Shown here in pieces: positions 1 through 8,246 of a DNA stretch of 64,000 bases. Each line of letters starts with the position of its first letter. Within the stretch, counting starts at the first letter, position 1. This DNA comes from Sandaracinaceae bacterium. GTDB lineage: Bacteria; Myxococcota_A; Polyangia; Polyangiales; Houyiibacteriaceae. The position numbers and the translations under genes are program-made. The notes under the pieces were generated by a model that was given only the letters and a program-made list of their open reading frames with translations, did not search any database and had not been told where the DNA came from. The stretch is taken from positions 434,001 to 498,000 of the forward strand of contig JACKEI010000002.1 of assembly GCA_020633075.1 (NCBI GenBank), in the 5' to 3' direction.

Positions 1-504
1 CTGCACGCACGCCGTCTTGATGACGTGGATGCACTGCTCCTGCACGTTGAGCTCGACCAGCCGCTTGAAGCGCTCGGTCTCGTCCGCGATGTCCAGCAGC
101 TCGGCGCGGTGCAGGCGGAAGACGTCGCGGATCTCGCGCAGCCACCCGTTGATCAGCCCCAGGTCCTTGGGCTGCATCGCCGCCTGGACGCCGCCACAGC
201 CGTAGTGCCCACACACGATGATGTGCTTCACCTTCAGCGCCTCGACGGCGTACTGGATGACCGAGTGCGAGTTGATGTCCGTGTTGGGCACGCAGTTGGC
301 GATGTTGCGGTGTACGAACACCTCGCCCGGCTTCAGCCCCATGATGGAGTTGGCCGGCACGCGGCTGTCCGCGCAGCCGATGTACAGGTAGTCCGGCGCT
401 TGGTCGGTCGCGAGGTCTTCGAAGAAGTCCTCGTCTTCGGCGAGCATCTTGGCGACCCAGGCGCGGTTGGCGGTGAAGATGCGGTCGTACATTTCTTCGG
501 ACAA
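1..504 (-). CDS. can: beta-class carbonic anhydrase, 3' end outside window
   Basis: Zinc enzyme interconverting CO2 and bicarbonate in the cytoplasm. The first 168 residues are present; the C-terminus lies beyond the left edge. Class signatures are visible: the CADSR motif (Cys44, Asp46, Arg48) and the HYGCGG motif (His100, Cys103), which supply the zinc ligands and the Asp-Arg dyad. I start it at TTG 504 (MSEEMYDRIF) because a GGGAGA ribosome site lies six bases upstream. ATG 492, four codons on, is the alternative. It is followed upstream, on the same strand, by the REC-GGDEF gene ending 15 bases away, so the two may be cotranscribed. The family call is very secure. Confidence 0.96.
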   Translation of the reverse strand, partial: MSEEMYDRIFTANRAWVAKMLAEDEDFFEDLATDQAPDYLYIGCADSRVPANSIMGLKPGEVFVHRNIANCVPNTDINSHSVIQYAVEALKVKHIIVCGHYGCGGVQAAMQPKDLGLINGWLREIRDVFRLHRAELLDIADETERFKRLVELNVQEQCIHVIKTACVQ

Positions 505-519
505 GAGAGGTCTCCCTGA

Positions 520-1491
520 TCACGCCTCGGGGGGAGAGGCGGGGCGATAGATGTATCCCTGGTGTTGAAAGACGCAGATGCGGTCGCGGCCGTCGTCTTT
601 GGCTTGGTAGAGCGCGCGGTCTGCGGCCTTGATGAGCTGGTCCTTGGACTTCACGTCGCGGCTTGGATAGAGCGCGACGCCCACCGAGATGGTCACCGTG
701 TAGGACTGCCCTTCGATGACGACCGGCTCACCGCCGACGCCACGCCAGACGCGGTCCGCGACCGTGAGCGCGCCCGTGAAGTGGGTGCTGGGCAGCACCA
801 GCAGGAACTCCTCGCCACCGTAGCGCGCGACCACGTCGATCTCGCGCACGGCCTTGCGCAGACGGGCCGCGACCTCGGCCAGCACTCGGTCGCCGACGTG
901 GTGCCCGAAGCTGTCGTTGAAGCCCTTGAAGTGATCGATGTCGATCATGGCGCAGGCGAGGGGATCGCGATAGCGCTCGGCCCGCTTGAACTCCTCGTTG
1001 AGCCGCGTGTGCAGGTAGCGGTAGTTGTAGAGCCCCGTGAGCTCGTCCTGCACGGCCAGCTTCTCGAGCCGCGCCTTCGCGTTGGTGACGTCGTCGTGCA
1101 TCTGCTTGAGGCGCAGCATGTTGCCCACGCGCGCCAGCAGCTCGCGTTCGTCGAAGGGCTTGCACACGTAGTCGTCCGCGCCGATGCGCAGGCCCTCGAT
1201 GCGGCTGTCCATGTCCGACTTGGCGGTCACCAGCATGACCGGCACGAAGGCGTCCTGGGTCATGGTCTTGAGCAGGCGGCAGGTGTCCACGCCGGACAGG
1301 CCAGGCATGATGATGTCCAGCAGGATCAGGTCCACGCCCCCGCGCGCCAAGCGGTCCACCGCGGCCTGCCCGTGCTCCACGATCTCGACGTTCAGGCCGT
1401 TCCCCCGCAGCAGGCCACCGAGGAACTCGCGGGTGACGCGGTCGTCGTCGACGACGAGGAGGAGAGGGCGAGGTGGCTGCGAGTCAGTCAC
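520..1491 (-). CDS. response regulator with GGDEF domain (probable diguanylate cyclase)
   Basis: PleD-like output protein expected to make cyclic di-GMP from GTP when its receiver is phosphorylated. An N-terminal REC domain (about residues 8-128) has the acidic pocket at Asp15/Asp16, phospho-acceptor Asp59 in LILLDIIMPG, and Lys111. The C-terminal GGDEF domain (about 148-310) has an intact active-site loop GGEEF at 225-229. An RxxD inhibitory site (REID, 216-219) lies exactly five residues before it, so product inhibition is likely. It starts at GTG 1491. No histidine kinase is adjacent, so its input is unknown. It is divergent from the UbiB-type kinase gene across 156 bases. Confidence 0.95.
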   Translation of the reverse strand: MTDSQPPRPLLLVVDDDRVTREFLGGLLRGNGLNVEIVEHGQAAVDRLARGGVDLILLDIIMPGLSGVDTCRLLKTMTQDAFVPVMLVTAKSDMDSRIEGLRIGADDYVCKPFDERELLARVGNMLRLKQMHDDVTNAKARLEKLAVQDELTGLYNYRYLHTRLNEEFKRAERYRDPLACAMIDIDHFKGFNDSFGHHVGDRVLAEVAARLRKAVREIDVVARYGGEEFLLVLPSTHFTGALTVADRVWRGVGGEPVVIEGQSYTVTISVGVALYPSRDVKSKDQLIKAADRALYQAKDDGRDRICVFQHQGYIYRPASPPEA

Positions 1492-1572
1492 TGCCCGTCA
1501 GCCTATCGGATCTTTCGCAGCGGCGGGGAAGGGATACTTCGAGAGCGCTCCGAAATGGTCGTGATACGTTTT

Positions 1573-1637
1573 GTGTCACAATGTGCTTGATTGCGTGTCA
1601 CGGTGTGGTACAAGGCTTGTGTCACACGTTGTAACAC
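1573..1637 (+). promoter_or_regulatory. triple TGTCAC repeat cluster, candidate operator
   Basis: Three copies of GTGTCAC(A) lie at 1573-1580, 1595-1601 and 1619-1626, spaced 22 and 24 bases, so roughly on one face of the helix. The third is part of an imperfect palindrome, GTGTCACACGTTGTAACAC (1619-1637; seven of nine pairs match). It ends ten bases before the ATG of the UbiB-type kinase gene. This looks like binding sites for a dimeric regulator. The regulator is not identifiable from the window, and the function is inferred from spacing and symmetry only. Confidence 0.45.
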
Positions 1638-1647
1638 GGAGATCCTC

Positions 1648-3231
1648 ATGGACACTCAGCCCTCATCGCAGACCTTCACGCCCCCCCGCTCGACACAAGC
1701 CAAGAGCCCCTTCACCTCGGCTTCCCCGCAGGCCGCCGCCGCTCAAGAGCTGCGCGCCTGGCTGCAGGTCGTGGACGCCGTGCTGCGCGTCATCGAACAG
1801 ACCGCCTGGGAGGCCCGCGGGCTCGCCAGCGAGTGGGCCCGCGCCGCGCGTGAAGACGTGCTGGCCATGCAGCAGCGTCGTGACGAGCTCGGCCAGCTGC
1901 ACGCTCGCCTCGCTCGCGCCACCCAGTGTGGCTGGGTGCTGACCAAGATCGCGTCCGGCTACCGCTTCCACCTGACGCGCTCTGCCTTCACGACGCGGGC
2001 CAGCGCGGCGCGCTCGCTCGCCAAGCTGCACGGCAAGAACGCGGTGCGCTTCCGCGACCTGTGCATGGAGCAGGGCGGCGCGTTCCTGAAGGTGGGGCAG
2101 CTGCTCTCCGCGCGCCCGGACCTGCTGCCCAGCGTGTGGGTCGACACCCTCTCGTGTCTCCAGGACGCGGCTCCTCCCGTGCCCAGCGAAGCCGTGGTGG
2201 AGCTCATCGAGCGGGAGCTGGGCGCTCCCCTCGAGACCCTCTTCGCGTCCTTCGAGCGCGAGCCCCTCGCGGCCGCCAGCATCGGTCAGGTCCACCGCGC
2301 CGTCCTCCACGACGGGCGCGCTGTGGCCGTGAAGGTGCAGCGCCCCGGGGTGGACGAGACCGTCGAGCTCGACATGGACCTGCTCGTGATGTTCCTGGAC
2401 GGCATGAAGGCCATGCTGCCGCCCACGGACTACGACACCATCATCGGTGAGGTCCGCGCCCTGATTCGTGGCGAGCTGGACTACGCCGCCGAGCTGGCCC
2501 ACACGCAGCGGGCCGCCGAGTTCTTCGCCACCGACCCGCGCATCTCTGCGCCGCGGCCAGTGGCGTCACACTCGAGCGCCCGGGTGCTCACCACCGAGAT
2601 GGCCCCGGGCATCAAGCTCACCACGGCGCTGGACGCGCTGCGGGCCCGCGCCGTGAGCGGCGACAGCGCCGCCGAGAGCGAGCTGGCCGAGGCGCTGGGC
2701 TTGTTGTTGCAGGCCTACGTGCGGCAGATCCTCGTGGCGGGTCACTTCCAGGCCGACCCCCACCCGGGCAATCTGCTGTACGACAGCGAGCACGGCCTGA
2801 CCCTGCTGGACTTCGGCTGCTCCAAGGGGCTCGACGCGGACACGCGCCGCGCCTACCTCAAGCTGGTGCAGGCCTTCGTGGTGTCCGACCGCGAGACGCT
2901 CGTGACGCAGCTGCAGCTGCTCGGCTTCCGCACACGCAGCGGCAGCGCAGACACGCTGCTGGTCTTCGCCGACACCCTGCTCAAGGAGTTCCGTGACGCG
3001 CAGGCCAGCGGTTCGCTGCGCTTCCGGCGCCCCGAGGACCTCTTGGAGGAGGCCAAGCGCGTGCTGGCCGTGGCCGAGGCCGACCCCGTCGAGCGCATCC
3101 CCGAGGAGTTCGTGATGATCGCGCGCGTCTTCGGCACCATCGGCGGGCTGTTCACGCACTACGAGCCCGAGATCGACTTCGCACGGCACGTGCTGCCCAC
3201 GCTGATGGTCGCGATGGCCGAGTCCAACTGA
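1648..3231 (+). CDS. UbiB/ABC1 family atypical protein kinase
   Basis: AarF/UbiB-type ATP-binding protein of 527 residues. The family is linked to quinone biosynthesis and lipid-related functions. Hallmarks seen are the KxGQ motif (KVGQ, 148-151), the Ala-rich loop AAASIGQ (208-214) replacing the Gly-rich loop, the invariant Lys229 (VAVKVQ), the ELDYAAE segment (276-282), the catalytic region HFQADPHPGN (366-375), and DFG at 388-390. The start is ATG 1648, with GGAG seven bases upstream; an in-frame TTG at 1591 would only add residues read from the repeat cluster. The N-terminal 110 residues, including a Gln/Ser/Pro-rich leader, are not recognised. No ubiquinone or menaquinone genes are nearby, so the pathway is unassigned. 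Confidence 0.93.
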   Translation: MDTQPSSQTFTPPRSTQAKSPFTSASPQAAAAQELRAWLQVVDAVLRVIEQTAWEARGLASEWARAAREDVLAMQQRRDELGQLHARLARATQCGWVLTKIASGYRFHLTRSAFTTRASAARSLAKLHGKNAVRFRDLCMEQGGAFLKVGQLLSARPDLLPSVWVDTLSCLQDAAPPVPSEAVVELIERELGAPLETLFASFEREPLAAASIGQVHRAVLHDGRAVAVKVQRPGVDETVELDMDLLVMFLDGMKAMLPPTDYDTIIGEVRALIRGELDYAAELAHTQRAAEFFATDPRISAPRPVASHSSARVLTTEMAPGIKLTTALDALRARAVSGDSAAESELAEALGLLLQAYVRQILVAGHFQADPHPGNLLYDSEHGLTLLDFGCSKGLDADTRRAYLKLVQAFVVSDRETLVTQLQLLGFRTRSGSADTLLVFADTLLKEFRDAQASGSLRFRRPEDLLEEAKRVLAVAEADPVERIPEEFVMIARVFGTIGGLFTHYEPEIDFARHVLPTLMVAMAESN

Positions 3232-3244
3232 CCCGCTGCGGGTC
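3230..3244. terminator. short hairpin between convergent genes
   Basis: A perfect six-base stem (GACCCG / CGGGTC) with a three-base loop begins within the stop codon of the UbiB-type gene and ends six bases before the end of the convergent aldolase-dehydrogenase gene. There is no T tract. A bidirectional terminator is plausible but weak. Confidence 0.3.
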
Positions 3245-3249
3245 GACGC

Positions 3250-5295
3250 TCAGCGGGGGGCGGCGGAGATGTTCCCGCCGTCCACCGTGACGACGGAGCC
3301 CGTCGTACACTCCGCCAGCGCGAGGTCGGTGAAGGCGCGCGCGACGTCCTCGGCGCGCACCTCCACGCCCAGCAGGTTGCTGACGAAGTAGGCGTCCTCG
3401 GACAGCCCCCGCGCGGCCGCGCGCTCCGCGACGAAACCGGGGGGCAGCAGGCCCGTGCGCACCCGGTCCGCGTTGACCGCGTTGCTGCGGATGCCCGCGT
3501 CGCCGTTGTCCAGCGCGTACTGCTTCATGAGCGCGACGAGCGCCGCCTTGGGGATCGCGTAGGGGCCGAAGTCGGGGCCTGGGTTGAAGGCGGCCTTGCT
3601 GGCGTTGAAGAGCAGCGCGCCCCCCAGCCCCTGACGGCGCATGACGCGTGTGGCCTCGGCGGCCACGTGCTGGTGGGAGAAGAGGTTGACCTCGAAGCTC
3701 TCGCGCAGAGCGTCCAGCGCGACCTCGTGCATGCGCCCTTGCGACGCCATGCCCGCGTTGCTGACCACCACGTCCACCCCGCCGTACCGCTCCACGCAGG
3801 CCCGTAGCGCCGCAGCCACGGCGGCGGGGTCGGTGACGTCGCACGCCGCGTGGGGAGCGCCCAGCGCGGCGGCCGTCTCGCCCTGCGCGTCCGCGTCGCG
3901 GTCGGTCAGGAACACGTTGGCGCCCAGCTCTCGGAAGCGCTTGGCGGTGGCCGCGCCGATGCCGCCCGCGGCGCCGGTCACGAACACCACGCGGGCGTCG
4001 AGCGGGCGCCCGCTCTGCTTGCCCAGCTTCGCCTGCTCCAGCGACCAGTACTCCATGTCGAAGATGTCGCCCGCGGGGAGCGGCTCGTAGCGGCCCAGGG
4101 CCTCCGCGTTCTCGAGCGTGGCGGCCGTGTGCTCGTAGAGATCCGCCGCGATGCTCGCCGCAGCGGGCGTCTTGCCGGCGGTCACCACCCCCACGCCCGG
4201 GATGAGCAGCACGCGTGGGTCTGCGTCCAGGGCCTGCACCGAGCGTCGCTTCTGGGCGGACTCGCGGGCCACGTAGTCGCGGTACTGCGCCCGGTACTCG
4301 TCGAGCGCGGCGCGCACACAGGCGCGCACGGCGGCCTCGTCCATGTCCGCGGAGAGGCGCAGCACCAGCGGCGCGTTCTTGGTGCGGATCACGTGGTCGG
4401 GTGTCGGCACGCCGCGCGTGGCCAGGTCCTCCAGGTCCGCGCGCGACAGCAGGCTGGCGATGGTGGGCGAGCTGCGGCGCGTGAGCACGTAGCGCGGCGC
4501 AGCGCCAGGGCCCGACAGCTCGCCCCGCAGGATGGGCGCGAGCCAGGCGTAGTCGAGGGGTTTCGGCACCTTGCGGGCGACGTTGTCGCCCAAGGCGGCG
4601 ACCCGCGTGGCGATGAAGCGCTCGGCCCTGTCCACGGCCGCGATGTGCCGTTCGTAGCTCTCGCGGGCGCTCTCACCGAAGGTGAAGAGCCCATGGTTGA
4701 GCAACACCAGGCCCTCCGCCACCGGGTGTGTCTCGGCGACCTGCGCCGCCAGCTTGGCGAGCGCGAAGCCGGGCATGACGTAGGGCACGATGGCCAGCGT
4801 GTCGCCGAAGACCTCGCGGCACAGCGCCTCCGAGTTGGGTTGGTTGGCCAGCGCCAGCACCGCGTCGGCGTGTGAGTGGTCCACGAACTTGGCCGGCAAG
4901 AACGCGTGGAGCAGGGTCTCGACGCTCGGGTTCGGCGCCGACGCGTCCAGTAAGCGCGTGCGCTGCGCGTTGACCATCTCCTCGTCGCTCAGCGTCTCAC
5001 GTGCGCGCAGCTGGGCCAGTGACGAGAGGCGCACGGCGGGGAGCCCGCGGGGCTCGAGGGTGTCGAGGTCCCAGCCGCTACCCTTCACGCACAGCACGTC
5101 CACCAGCGCGCCCGTGTCGTCGCGCAGCTGGGTCTTCACGCTCGTGTTGCCGCCGCCGTGCAGCACCAAGGCGCCATCGCTCCCCAGCAGGCGCGACGTG
5201 TACACGCGCAGGGCGACGTCCTCGTTGCAGCCTGGCTGGTCGGCGTACTCGATGATGGCCTCGGCGGCGCCCGTCTCGGTGTAGCGGCTCTTCAC
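3250..5295 (-). CDS. bifunctional class II aldolase / short-chain dehydrogenase (RhaD-type fusion)
   Basis: Fusion of 681 residues resembling the bifunctional rhamnulose-1-phosphate aldolase/lactaldehyde dehydrogenase of non-phosphorylating Gram-negatives and bacilli. The aldolase half (about 1-410) has GGGNTS (48-53 region), zinc histidines in DHSHAD (139-144) and LNHG (200-202). The SDR half (about 430-681) has the nucleotide loop TGAAGGIG (440-447), the SNAG motif near 512, and the YxxxK pair Tyr579/Lys583. The length suits the family. No rhamnose isomerase, kinase or transporter is nearby, so rhamnose may not be the substrate; another sugar acid or alcohol is possible. It is convergent with the UbiB-type gene. 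Confidence 0.9.
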   Translation of the reverse strand: MKSRYTETGAAEAIIEYADQPGCNEDVALRVYTSRLLGSDGALVLHGGGNTSVKTQLRDDTGALVDVLCVKGSGWDLDTLEPRGLPAVRLSSLAQLRARETLSDEEMVNAQRTRLLDASAPNPSVETLLHAFLPAKFVDHSHADAVLALANQPNSEALCREVFGDTLAIVPYVMPGFALAKLAAQVAETHPVAEGLVLLNHGLFTFGESARESYERHIAAVDRAERFIATRVAALGDNVARKVPKPLDYAWLAPILRGELSGPGAAPRYVLTRRSSPTIASLLSRADLEDLATRGVPTPDHVIRTKNAPLVLRLSADMDEAAVRACVRAALDEYRAQYRDYVARESAQKRRSVQALDADPRVLLIPGVGVVTAGKTPAAASIAADLYEHTAATLENAEALGRYEPLPAGDIFDMEYWSLEQAKLGKQSGRPLDARVVFVTGAAGGIGAATAKRFRELGANVFLTDRDADAQGETAAALGAPHAACDVTDPAAVAAALRACVERYGGVDVVVSNAGMASQGRMHEVALDALRESFEVNLFSHQHVAAEATRVMRRQGLGGALLFNASKAAFNPGPDFGPYAIPKAALVALMKQYALDNGDAGIRSNAVNADRVRTGLLPPGFVAERAAARGLSEDAYFVSNLLGVEVRAEDVARAFTDLALAECTTGSVVTVDGGNISAAPR

Positions 5296-5405
5296 GGCGC
5301 GCAGCCTACCAGCTCTCGGGCGCGCTGCCGCTCGGTCGTCGCGCGCTGCGCCGCCGCCTGTGGGCCCGCGAGCGCCACTGCGCCTTGCTGCTACGCTCCG
5401 GCCCG

Positions 5406-5876
5406 ATGAGCTCCCGCCAGCACTTCCCCGCCCCCGTCTGGACCAAGACGGACATCGAGGGCTTCCTCGACCGCCACTTCACGCAGGCCCGCAGCTTCGG
5501 CACGGAGATCCTGCTGATCGAGCCCGGCTACCTGCGCGCGCAGCTTCCCTTCGACAAGCGCTTCTTGAGGCCGGGCGGGACCATCAGCGGACCCACCCAG
5601 ATGACCTTGGTGGACACCGTCTTCTTCTATTTGATCCTGGCGCACCTGGGCGACGAGGCGCTGGCCGTGACCACCAGCCTCAACATCAACTTCCTGCGCA
5701 AGCCCGCCCAGGCCGCGCTGATCGCCGAGGCGCGCCTGCTCAAGCTGGGCAAGACCCTGTGCGTGGGAGACGCCACGCTCTTCAGCGAGGGCGACGATCG
5801 CCCGGTGGCGCACGCCCAGCTCACCTACTCGATCCCTCCGAAGCGCGTGCCCGTCCCGCCGAGTGCCATCGGCTGA
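5406..5876 (+). CDS. hotdog-fold thioesterase-like protein (DUF4442/PaaI type)
   Basis: Protein of 156 residues with a single hotdog fold. The segment RPGGTISGPTQMTLVDT around residues 52-68, in the position of the HGG(x)xxxxxD motif of PaaI-like acyl-CoA thioesterases, leads into the central helix. It is followed by the strand pattern LNINFLRKP typical of this family. It probably hydrolyses an acyl- or aryl-CoA, with substrate unknown. ATG 5406 is chosen; TTG 5385 adds seven unconvincing residues. It is transcribed away from the aldolase-dehydrogenase gene with a 110-base divergent spacer. Confidence 0.82.
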   Translation: MSSRQHFPAPVWTKTDIEGFLDRHFTQARSFGTEILLIEPGYLRAQLPFDKRFLRPGGTISGPTQMTLVDTVFFYLILAHLGDEALAVTTSLNINFLRKPAQAALIAEARLLKLGKTLCVGDATLFSEGDDRPVAHAQLTYSIPPKRVPVPPSAIG

Positions 5877-5980
5877 GGGCTACGGACCACGTGGGAGTCC
5901 CCCATGCGTCGCGCAGGCGTGTCGGCGGTTCGGGGGGCTTCTCGTTGAATTCGAGCGGGCGACACGAGAGCCTGTGACGC

Positions 5981-7498
5981 ATGACGACCTCAGGCGTCCG
6001 CGCCACCAAGAATCTGGCCCTCTCGTTGCTCCTTCTGTTGGTCGTCGCGTGCGGCGGCGGAGCGGGAGACCCTGCGAGCGCTCCCGTGCGCGACGAGCCC
6101 GCGCTCGCCACGGCACAGCCCCCGCCGACGGTGGCCGCCCAAGACCCACAGCCAAGCGCCCCTGCGGGTGACCTGCCAGCACCCGAGGCTCCGCCCGTGG
6201 GCTGGTCGACGGACCTACGCGTCGTGCCGGAGGCGGCCAAGGCCGCGAACGTCGCCGCGCTCGCGCTCCATCGCGCGGAGGACTTCGCCGGCTCGCTGGC
6301 AGGCTTCGAGGCGGCCATCGCGCTCGCCCCCGGCTACCTGATGGCGCGCTTCAACCGCGCGTGCGCGCTCAGCCGCCTGGGGCGCGTGGACGCAGCGGCC
6401 GAGGCGCTGCGCGAGCTCTTGGCGCTGGACCTGACGGAGTTCGGCCCGCGCCTCACGACCGACGACGACCTAGCCGCGTTGCGGGCTTCCGCTGCGTTCG
6501 CTCCGCTGACGGCGGCCCACGACGCGCTCGTGGAGGCCTACGCAGCGGCCGCGGCGAGCGGCGTGCCCGTGACCCTGTACGAGGTGGAGGAGACGGAGGC
6601 CGGGGCCTCGCGCGTGAGCATTCCTCGCCGCTACCGCGCGGGCGTGTTCATGCCGGACAGTCAGCGCGTGGTGCTGCTCACGCCGTCGGTCCCCAACGCG
6701 TTCGGGCTGGTGTTCTCACGCGACAGCTCGAACGTGACCGTGCTGCACGGTCCACTCACCTCCAGCATGTACGAGCTCTTCCCCGCGACGTTCGGAGTCA
6801 CCGTGTACAGTCTCACTCGTCCGGGCGCCGTCGTAGCGAGCGCAGAGCGCCTCCCCGCGACCTTCCGCCGCCTCTTCCCCGCTGTCTACCGGGCGAGCGT
6901 GCCGAACGACGACCCCACCGACTGGGACATGTCGTTCGGCGGGATCCGCGTCCGCCCCCTGCAGGACGGGGTGGAGCTCCAGGTGCAGTCGCTGGTCGGC
7001 AACACGGTCATGCGCCTGGACGTCCGAGGCGAGCGCCCGAGCGTCGCCACCGAGCCTCGCGACACGCTGCCGCTACACCTGGTGCGCGTGGTCCAAGGGG
7101 TGATGGGGGACTCTCCCATGCCGGCCGGCTTCAGCCTGCGGGGGACCTCGTTGACGGTGCCCGGCCGCGAGGAGCCGGTCGCGCTCGGTGCCCTGCACGG
7201 CTGGAAGCAGTGGGAGGTGGACCGCGAGCATGGGGCCCTCTTCGTCATGGCGGTGCGCAACGGCTGCGACGGGCGGGGGCACCGTCTGCTGCGCGTCGAC
7301 CTCACCACCTTCGAGGTGCGCGAGCTCTCGGCCGGGCGCCGCGGCGGCGCTCTGGTGCGCTCGGGCACCGGTGAGCTGTACGTGCAGGTCGACGCGGACG
7401 TGCGGCGCCTCGGCGGCGCGGGGGAGCTCAGCGAAGCGGGCCTACCCGCGTGGTTGAAGCTGACCTATCCGGTGCCCGAGTCCGACTGCACCATGTGA
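5981..7498 (+). CDS. lipoprotein with TPR-like region, function unknown
   Basis: Exported protein of 505 residues. A hydrophobic signal peptide ends in a lipobox (LLLVVAC, Cys about 24), followed by a Gly/Pro/Ala-rich linker to about residue 70. Residues about 80-145 look like two TPR-type helical hairpins (alternating Ala/Leu with FNRACALSRLGRVDAA). The remaining 350 residues alternate beta-strand-like stretches and match no family I recognise. The protein is probably anchored in the outer membrane or inner leaflet of the envelope. It stands alone, convergent with the DUF4202 gene 18 bases downstream. Confidence 0.75.
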   Translation: MTTSGVRATKNLALSLLLLLVVACGGGAGDPASAPVRDEPALATAQPPPTVAAQDPQPSAPAGDLPAPEAPPVGWSTDLRVVPEAAKAANVAALALHRAEDFAGSLAGFEAAIALAPGYLMARFNRACALSRLGRVDAAAEALRELLALDLTEFGPRLTTDDDLAALRASAAFAPLTAAHDALVEAYAAAAASGVPVTLYEVEETEAGASRVSIPRRYRAGVFMPDSQRVVLLTPSVPNAFGLVFSRDSSNVTVLHGPLTSSMYELFPATFGVTVYSLTRPGAVVASAERLPATFRRLFPAVYRASVPNDDPTDWDMSFGGIRVRPLQDGVELQVQSLVGNTVMRLDVRGERPSVATEPRDTLPLHLVRVVQGVMGDSPMPAGFSLRGTSLTVPGREEPVALGALHGWKQWEVDREHGALFVMAVRNGCDGRGHRLLRVDLTTFEVRELSAGRRGGALVRSGTGELYVQVDADVRRLGGAGELSEAGLPAWLKLTYPVPESDCTM

Positions 7499-7516
7499 GC
7501 GCGGCCCGCGCCCCGG

Positions 7517-8101
7517 CTACCCCGCAAGCGCCTTCTGGACGATGGCCGTGACGGCCGGGGGCAGCGTGAGGGCCAGCGCTGCGGCCTGTCCGGCGGCGCT
7601 CATCTTGCCCCAGGTCTTCTGGACGATGTCGATGACCTTCGGCTCGGGGTGCTGCCCGGCGAACTCCAGCGCGTAGTGCTCCAGGAACACGAGACACGCG
7701 ACGTCTTCGAGGGTCTGGGTCTCCGCGTCCTGCCGCAGCCGCTTCTTCTGCACCAGGAACGCGCAGCGCTCGATCAGCTCGCTGTCGGCGCCACACTCGC
7801 GCAGGATGGCCTCGAGGCGCTCGGCGTGCATGCGCGCTTGGTCGCGTCGCCAGCGCAGGTAGCCCTCACGCCCGTCGGGATAGTCGCTGCGCGGGGTCTT
7901 GAAGCGCGCGAGGTGCTGCGCGCGGCAGGCTACCTGCAGCGCCACGCTGGCGTCTGGCTGAAAGCGTGCGAGGCGCTCGCTCATGCGCACGCCGTAGAGC
8001 CACTCCTTGGGCTGCGCCTGGCCGTCGACGACCTCGTGCGCGGGGTCCTCCCGGTTGGCGTTGTCGATCAGCGTGAAGACGGCGGCTAGGTCGAGCGACA
8101 T
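7517..8101 (-). CDS. DUF4202 family protein
   Basis: Soluble helical protein of 194 residues matching the DUF4202 pattern: an early N-R-E-D-P segment, a central RxxHLxRF...P..YP.GR.GYLRWR block (about 62-90), and a C-terminal LEDVACLVFLEHY stretch. The family is widespread in proteobacteria and is annotated only as uncharacterised. The conserved His, Arg and Asp residues suggest an enzyme. It starts at ATG 8101 and is divergent from the giant Cys-rich protein gene. I assign no reaction. Confidence 0.82.
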   Translation of the reverse strand: MSLDLAAVFTLIDNANREDPAHEVVDGQAQPKEWLYGVRMSERLARFQPDASVALQVACRAQHLARFKTPRSDYPDGREGYLRWRRDQARMHAERLEAILRECGADSELIERCAFLVQKKRLRQDAETQTLEDVACLVFLEHYALEFAGQHPEPKVIDIVQKTWGKMSAAGQAAALALTLPPAVTAIVQKALAG

Positions 8102-8163
8102 GCGGCTCCATATAGCAGCTGCGTGGGCGAGGTAGCGTCACGCGTCTCGCTCATACACCAGCC

Positions 8164-8192
8164 TTGTAAAAATACATTTACGAGCGCAGAAT
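8164..8192 (+). promoter_or_regulatory. candidate promoter of the giant Cys-rich protein gene
   Basis: An AT-rich island stands out in otherwise GC-rich sequence: TTGTAA (8164-8169), a 17-base spacer, and CAGAAT (8187-8192), each four of six against the sigma-70 consensus. A GTAAA/TTTAC inverted repeat (8166-8181) overlaps the spacer. It lies 55 bases before the chosen ATG. The assignment is by pattern only. Confidence 0.35.
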
Positions 8193-8246
8193 TGATCCCG
8201 TCGTGCGTGTCCCCCATCACCAATGCGCGACAAGGACGTGTGTGCC

